In this document: piece by piece, positions 59,415 to 64,000 of the stretch | Position numbering within the stretch: position 1 is the first letter of the stretch | How the letters are laid out: the number at the start of each line of letters is the position of its first letter | DNA from: an uncultured Prevotellaceae bacterium | Lineage (GTDB): Bacteria > Bacteroidota > Bacteroidia > Bacteroidales > Bacteroidaceae | Reading direction: 5' to 3' | Length of the DNA stretch: 64,000 nucleotides | Assembly (NCBI GenBank): GCA_900315455.1 | Contig: OMZE01000017.1 | Span: 116,162-180,161, forward strand | Program-made: the position numbers and the translations under genes | Notes under the pieces: model-generated | What the model was told of the DNA's origin: nothing | The model's database searches: none | The model's input: the letters and a program-made list of their open reading frames with translations, nothing else

Positions 59415-60608
59415 TTATTTCCGATTTTTCTGCTCCTGTGATTGTGACTTTTTCATTGAAATCCAGGTATATTGGTCTTTATTCTTCAAATCATAGTTGT
59501 AGTATTCGGGTAACTCTATTTTTACAATTCTCTGGGTATCCTCAAATTTCTTGAAGTATGCAAAGCGGGTATCCTTTACAGCGTCGTCGACCTTTCCATT
59601 CTCATACTTTTTCAATTTCCATGTGTTACCCATACCCATAAAGCCCTCTTCTACACCGGCGAAATAACGATCGTCTCCGATTCTGAAGCACAAGTATGGT
59701 ATTATTTGATATTCACCGTTGTCATCATAATGGGTCCAAGTAAAAGGGTAAAAAAGATTGTTCTCGCTTTCGCCAACTTTCAGTTGCTCGCCGTCGGCAT
59801 AGAGATACTTATTGTCACCGGTAGCAAACCTTCTTTTATTAGAGTTAGCGTCTTCTTGAGCATCTCTTTCTACTTTCCATTTTAATTTTGCTGCCACTTC
59901 ATCAAGGATGCGGTCCTTGTCGTCATTCAGTGTCACGGTCACAGCATCGGGGTCTTTGTCTGCCTTGTCGTTCGACATGGCTGTCGCTGTAGTCAAATCA
60001 ACAATCGCGACAGTATCGCCCTCTTCAATCTCAACAATGCCAACCTTTTTCCATTTTACATAATTCTTTTTTGATATTTTGTAAAGAGTGAAGAGGTCTG
60101 TGGTATTATCAACAATAGAAATCAAATTATCTTCATTTTGGCTCCAACTGAAATAAGCGGGGCCATTATCACCAACATAATACAACTTGCCACCATCGTC
60201 ACCATAATCTCCCAGCAAAAACTCATAAACAACATTAGTAGTAGGATTCGACACGCCGACGCTGGGAGTTGTCATACTGCCCCAAAGATAATTGTCATTA
60301 TTTTTAAAATAGAACGAATTATCGCCATATTTTTCTAATGTCCAAATAATATTGGCAGGCATATTTCTTATAACATTATCTTCACCGATGGCTATTTCTA
60401 CACCTTTTAAACCATAGGTTGCATCACTGGGTGATAGAGCGAGATTTTTACTCTGATCTACCAAAAGCACAGTTTCGCCATCACCTACCTGCGAAAGGTC
60501 GGTAATCTTCTCACAATCATAATCAAAGCCATCTGCATGTGCGCTGACAGCCCCTGCTAATAATAGGCATAGCAGGAAGATTGATTTCAAATAAAATGTT
60601 CTTTTCAT
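59415..60608 (-). CDS. Giant secreted protein, N-terminal fragment (frameshifted)
   Basis: A 397-residue frame with a signal peptide (KSIFLLCLLLAGAVSAHA) and at least two internal modules of similar layout (GETVLLVDQSKNLALS...; GDTVAIVDLTTATAMS...) each followed by a Trp-containing strand and YLW or YLY. A third such module occurs in the C-terminal fragment. The last ~18 residues (from QYTWISMKKS) are out-of-frame translation after a two-base change near 59468-59473. The start overlaps the stop of the RND pump gene (ATGA), so translation is coupled to it. Confidence 0.8.
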   Translation of the reverse strand: MKRTFYLKSIFLLCLLLAGAVSAHADGFDYDCEKITDLSQVGDGETVLLVDQSKNLALSPSDATYGLKGVEIAIGEDNVIRNMPANIIWTLEKYGDNSFYFKNNDNYLWGSMTTPSVGVSNPTTNVVYEFLLGDYGDDGGKLYYVGDNGPAYFSWSQNEDNLISIVDNTTDLFTLYKISKKNYVKWKKVGIVEIEEGDTVAIVDLTTATAMSNDKADKDPDAVTVTLNDDKDRILDEVAAKLKWKVERDAQEDANSNKRRFATGDNKYLYADGEQLKVGESENNLFYPFTWTHYDDNGEYQIIPYLCFRIGDDRYFAGVEEGFMGMGNTWKLKKYENGKVDDAVKDTRFAYFKKFEDTQRIVKIELPEYYNYDLKNKDQYTWISMKKSQSQEQKNRK

Positions 60609-63600
60609 TTGTTTTCAGATATTATGTTAATATTTTCTTTTGCTATTTCTTCAGTAACTACTGCTGCTTCCACGCTGCCACCCTGAAACTTCTCGTGTAG
60701 TTTCTGGAACACGATGAAGAAGGCGGGAACCACGAAGAGCAGGGCGATGGTGCCCACTGTCATGCCGCCCACGACACCGAAGGCGAGGGCGCGGTTGCCG
60801 TTGGCACCGGCACCACCCTCGATGATGAGTGGAATCATACCTGCTATCATGGTGACGACAGTCATCAGGATGGGGCGCAGGCGCTCCTTGCAAGCCTCGA
60901 AGGCGGCATCGCGGATGCTCATGCCCTGTGCACGTCGCTCTGAAGCGAACTCCGTAATCAGGATGGCGGTCTTGGAGAGCAGACCGATGAGCATGATGAC
61001 ACCCGTCTGTAAGTATATATTGTTGTCCATGCCCGGGAGATGGAGCAGCGAGCCGAGGTAGGCACAAACAAAGGCTCCCATCAGTCCGAACGGAACGCTG
61101 AGCAGCACTGCCAATGGCGTGAACCATGAGTTGTAGAGCGAGGCGAGGATGAGGTAGATGAGGATGACACAGATGACATAGATGAGGGCTGTGGCATTCG
61201 ATCCGGAGGCCTCTTCCAATTCACGTGACATGCCGCTGTACTCATAACTGTAGCCCTTGGGCATGGTTTCCTTGAACACCTCGGCGATGACCTTGTGGGC
61301 ATCGCCCTCGGTATAGCCGCCTGCTGCCTGCACGAAGCAGGTGATGCTTTGGAACAAGTTGAAGTGCTCAACGCTCGATGTTCCTACAATCTCCTTCAAT
61401 GATACAAACTCGGAGATAGGTGCCATCTTCCCGCCACGCACCCTAACGAATATGTTGTTCAGCGACGAAGGGTCGAGACGATAGTCTGGAGCAGCACTGG
61501 CCATGATGCGGTACACCTTGCCAAACTGGTTGTAGTTGCCGACATACGAGCCGCCGCAGTAGGCCCCAAGAGTCCTCAGCACCGAAGCGGGCGACACCCC
61601 GGCGCGGTCGCACTGGGTAGCATCTACATTGACCTGGTATTTCGGGAAACGCTCCGAATAAGACGTCATTGCCATGCTGATTTCCGGCCGCTCGCCCAAC
61701 TTGGTGAGGAAGTTGTTGGTCAGTTTGGCAAACTCCGAGAGGTCGCCGTCGTTCAGGTCCTGCAGCACCAGGTTCACGCTGTTGTTCGAACCGTATCCCG
61801 GCACCTGTGGCAACTGGAAGGGCATCACCTGCACATTCTTGATACTCTTGCTGGCAAAATACAAGCGGCCGATGACCAAGTCGATATAGTGATTGAAGCC
61901 CTCGCGGTCCTCCCATGGTTTCAGTCGGATAATCATCGTGGCATAGTTGGGCCCCGAGCCCGACATCATGCCATAGCCGCAGGCCGTAGCGAAACTCTCC
62001 ATTTCGGGGATATCTTTCACCATCTCCTCTACCTTCTTCACTATCTCCCGTGTCTCATGGAGTGTCGTTCCCTCTGGAGCACGCACTTCGGCAAGAATCA
62101 CGCCCTGGTCTTCCTGGGGCACAAGGCCTGAGGGGAGGTTTTTCATGAAGAAGACGAGCAGCACGGCGGCAACGGCCAACAGACTCCATGCCAAGAAGGG
62201 TCGCTTGATGAACTTCTGCACACTTCTCGAGTATTTCTTATAAATGGCATTGTAACTGGCCGTATATGCTTTTTTCGTGTAGTAGGTCAGGCTCTTGCGC
62301 TCTCCCTTTTCCGATATTTTCAGCATGATGGCACAGAGGGCGGGGCAGAGTGTCAGCGCCGACACACACGACAGACCCACCGCCGAGGCGATGGTGACAC
62401 CAAACTGCGTGAAGAATGAGCCCGATGTGCCTGGCATGAACGCCACGGGAATGAACACTGCCATGAACACCAGCGTACATGAGATGACCGCCACCGACAC
62501 CTCGCTCATGGCTTCACGAGTGGCTTGTCTGGCATCGCTGATGCCACCTTCCATCTTGGCCATGACAGCCTCGACCACCACGATGGCATCGTCGACCACC
62601 GTACCGATGGCGAGCACCAAGGCGAACAGCGTCAGAATGTTGAGCGAGAACCCCGCCAGCGTGACGATAGCGAACGTGCCGAGCAGCGACACGATGATAG
62701 AGATGGACGGAATGATGGTGGCCTTGAAGTTTTGCAGGAAGAAGAACACCACGAGGACGACGAGGATGATGGCGATGATGAGCGTCTCGACCACATTGCC
62801 GATGGCTGCATACAGGAAGTCGTCGGAGGTTTCGAGTTTCACGAACTCCAGGCCTGCCGGCATGGTTGCCTTCAGTTCATCGTAGAGTTTGTCGATACGG
62901 GCGTTCACCTCCGTGGCATTGGCACCCGGAGCCTGGAACACCATGAAGATGGTGCCCGGTTTGCCGTTGATGTTCGACAGGAAGTTGTAACTCATGGCAC
63001 CGATTTCCACATCGGCCACGTCGCTCAGGTGGAGCAGGTGTCCGCTGTCGCTGGTTCGCAGCACGATGTCGTTGAACTCTTCGATAGACTTCAGCGTGCC
63101 CTTGTATTCCATCGTGTACTGGTAGTTGTTCTCCGACTGGGCACCGAGAGAACCTGTGGCAGCGACGAAACTCTGTCCGCTGATAGCAGCGAACACGTCG
63201 TTGGGTTCCAGTCCGTACTGTGCCATCACGTCGGGCTTCATCCAGATACGCAGGGCGTAGGTATTGCCCAAAGACATCACGTCGCCCACGCCGGTGATAC
63301 GCATCAGTCGGGGCTTCACGTTGATGTCGATATAGTTGGCCACGAAGTCGTCGTCATATTTGCCGTCGACACTTCTCAAGGCGCCAATCTGCAGGATGTT
63401 GCTCTGCATCTTGAACACCTGCACGCCCACTTTCGTCACTTCTGCCGGCAACAGCGCCGAAGCCCTCGTCACACGGTTCTGCACGTTGACGGCGGCGATG
63501 TCGGGGTCGGTGCCTTGCTTGAAATAAACCACAATAGACACATCACCTGAAGAACTGGCCGTAGAGGTCATGTAGGTCATGTCGGGCACACCGTTGATGT

Positions 63601-63805
63601 TTTCCTCCAGGGGCTGCACCACCGATTTCATGATGGTGTTTGCATCGGCGCCGGTATACATGGTCGATACACGCACAGTGGGCGGTGCGATATTCGGATA
63701 TTGCTCGATGGGCAGGCTGTTCATGCAGATATAGCCTACCAAAGCAATGACGATACTGATGGCGCACGCCATCACATATCTGTTGATGAAAATGTTGTTC
63801 TTCAT
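60605..63805 (-). CDS. RND multidrug efflux pump, HAE1 (AcrB-like) family
   Basis: A 1066-residue inner-membrane pump: N-terminal MKNNIFINRYVMACAISIVI, two large periplasmic loops and 12 helices. The proton-relay Asp pair is visible in TVVDDAIVVVEAVMAKMEGG near residues 404-405, and ALTLCPALCAIML is typical. Motifs indicate the hydrophobic/amphiphilic HAE1 type rather than the metal-exporting CusA type. The adaptor gene lies 3 bp upstream and a secreted giant protein gene overlaps its stop by 4 bp. The drug or metabolite exported is unknown. Confidence 0.95.
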   Translation of the reverse strand: MKNNIFINRYVMACAISIVIALVGYICMNSLPIEQYPNIAPPTVRVSTMYTGADANTIMKSVVQPLEENINGVPDMTYMTSTASSSGDVSIVVYFKQGTDPDIAAVNVQNRVTRASALLPAEVTKVGVQVFKMQSNILQIGALRSVDGKYDDDFVANYIDINVKPRLMRITGVGDVMSLGNTYALRIWMKPDVMAQYGLEPNDVFAAISGQSFVAATGSLGAQSENNYQYTMEYKGTLKSIEEFNDIVLRTSDSGHLLHLSDVADVEIGAMSYNFLSNINGKPGTIFMVFQAPGANATEVNARIDKLYDELKATMPAGLEFVKLETSDDFLYAAIGNVVETLIIAIILVVLVVFFFLQNFKATIIPSISIIVSLLGTFAIVTLAGFSLNILTLFALVLAIGTVVDDAIVVVEAVMAKMEGGISDARQATREAMSEVSVAVISCTLVFMAVFIPVAFMPGTSGSFFTQFGVTIASAVGLSCVSALTLCPALCAIMLKISEKGERKSLTYYTKKAYTASYNAIYKKYSRSVQKFIKRPFLAWSLLAVAAVLLVFFMKNLPSGLVPQEDQGVILAEVRAPEGTTLHETREIVKKVEEMVKDIPEMESFATACGYGMMSGSGPNYATMIIRLKPWEDREGFNHYIDLVIGRLYFASKSIKNVQVMPFQLPQVPGYGSNNSVNLVLQDLNDGDLSEFAKLTNNFLTKLGERPEISMAMTSYSERFPKYQVNVDATQCDRAGVSPASVLRTLGAYCGGSYVGNYNQFGKVYRIMASAAPDYRLDPSSLNNIFVRVRGGKMAPISEFVSLKEIVGTSSVEHFNLFQSITCFVQAAGGYTEGDAHKVIAEVFKETMPKGYSYEYSGMSRELEEASGSNATALIYVICVILIYLILASLYNSWFTPLAVLLSVPFGLMGAFVCAYLGSLLHLPGMDNNIYLQTGVIMLIGLLSKTAILITEFASERRAQGMSIRDAAFEACKERLRPILMTVVTMIAGMIPLIIEGGAGANGNRALAFGVVGGMTVGTIALLFVVPAFFIVFQKLHEKFQGGSVEAAVVTEEIAKENINIISENK

Positions 63806-63808
63806 AGT

Positions 63809-64000
63809 TTATTCCTTGATTTCCTCTCCAGCACGGAACACCACCTTCTGACCTTCCTGCACGTTATTGGCTCCAACAGCCACGATACAGTCGCCTTCTC
63901 CGAGTCCGGTATTGATGATGACATCCTTGCCGTTGCCCGCATCCGTAGTCGTCACTGTGATAGCCTTGGCTGTACTGTCAGGCATCACCTTGTAGACCAA
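63809..64000 (-). CDS. RND periplasmic adaptor (membrane fusion protein), C-terminal end only
   Basis: The last ~63 residues of a protein whose start lies outside the window. VYKVMPDSTAKAITVTTTDA and the end GEGDCIVAVGANNVQEGQKV match the C-terminal beta domain of HlyD/AcrA-type adaptors. The gene is 3 bp upstream of the pump gene. Confidence 0.85.
   Translation of the reverse strand: MVYKVMPDSTAKAITVTTTDAGNGKDVIINTGLGEGDCIVAVGANNVQEGQKVVFRAGEEIKE

Noticed and set aside
60605-63805. Pump as a CusA-type metal exporter, given the Met-rich neighbour
   Set aside because: The pump sequence has HAE1-type motifs and resembles AcrB-like drug pumps rather than CusA.

Overview
The window comes from a member of the Bacteroidota, most likely a Prevotella-type Bacteroidales. 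The evidence is a SusC/SusD pair with a hybrid two-component regulator, promoters of the TTTG-N19/20-TAnnTTTG type ahead of many genes, few Shine-Dalgarno sequences, a short Pta beside AckA, an SDR-type threonine dehydrogenase, a dockerin-like tail on a secreted protein, and a NigD-like lipoprotein. Housekeeping, carbohydrate-utilisation and efflux genes are interleaved. I see no insertion sequence, prophage, CRISPR array or rRNA.

Layout. 1-2.1 kb: ribosomal genes rplM-rpsI-rpsB-tsf (minus), with leaders that may be regulatory. 2.3-12.3 kb: a small secreted protein, then SusD, SusC and a 1293-residue hybrid sensor-regulator, forming an uptake locus with no glycoside hydrolase inside the window. 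12.4-16.9 kb: threonine catabolism (ltaE, kbl, SDR-type tdh) around a secreted dockerin-like protein. 17-22 kb: a minus-strand operon of a PASTA protein, RluD, Ddl, an acyltransferase and a NigD-like lipoprotein, then rpmH. 22.3-26.9 kb: efp, a GT2 glycosyltransferase, a serpin remnant, radC, a phosphoribosyltransferase-like gene, a MIP18/SufT-like gene and lpxH. 27-32.5 kb: pta-ackA, folP-cdaA, murF. 32.57-32.95 kb: tRNA-Pro(CGG) followed by four tandem degenerate copies of its 3' half; three further terminator hairpins are interleaved in this array. 33-51.6 kb: pectin-type enzymes (PL10-CE8 fusion, beta-propeller/DUF362 fusion, GH2, CE7-like esterase, GH106) interleaved with a Na/Pi cotransporter, a PhoR/PhoB-like pair, an acyl-ACP thioesterase, an acyltransferase-3 protein and an M50 protease. 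51.8-64 kb: an MBL-fold hydrolase, then a minus-strand cluster of adaptor (partial), RND pump, a very large secreted protein now split by a frameshift, a 60-residue peptide gene, an outer-membrane factor and a KefB-like antiporter.

How the parts fit. LtaE, Kbl and Tdh give two routes from threonine to glycine. Pta-AckA converts the acetyl-CoA from the Kbl route to acetate and ATP. The PL10-CE8 protein should de-esterify and cleave homogalacturonan, while GH106 (rhamnosidase), GH2 and the esterase suit side chains of rhamnogalacturonan. The Na/Pi transporter ends tail-to-tail with a PhoR/PhoB-like pair, which suggests phosphate control. The RND cluster is unusual because a giant, ATGA-coupled secreted protein and a small peptide lie between the pump and its outer-membrane channel. 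The least explained features are that insertion, the tandem tRNA-tail array, and a secreted beta-propeller/DUF362 fusion.
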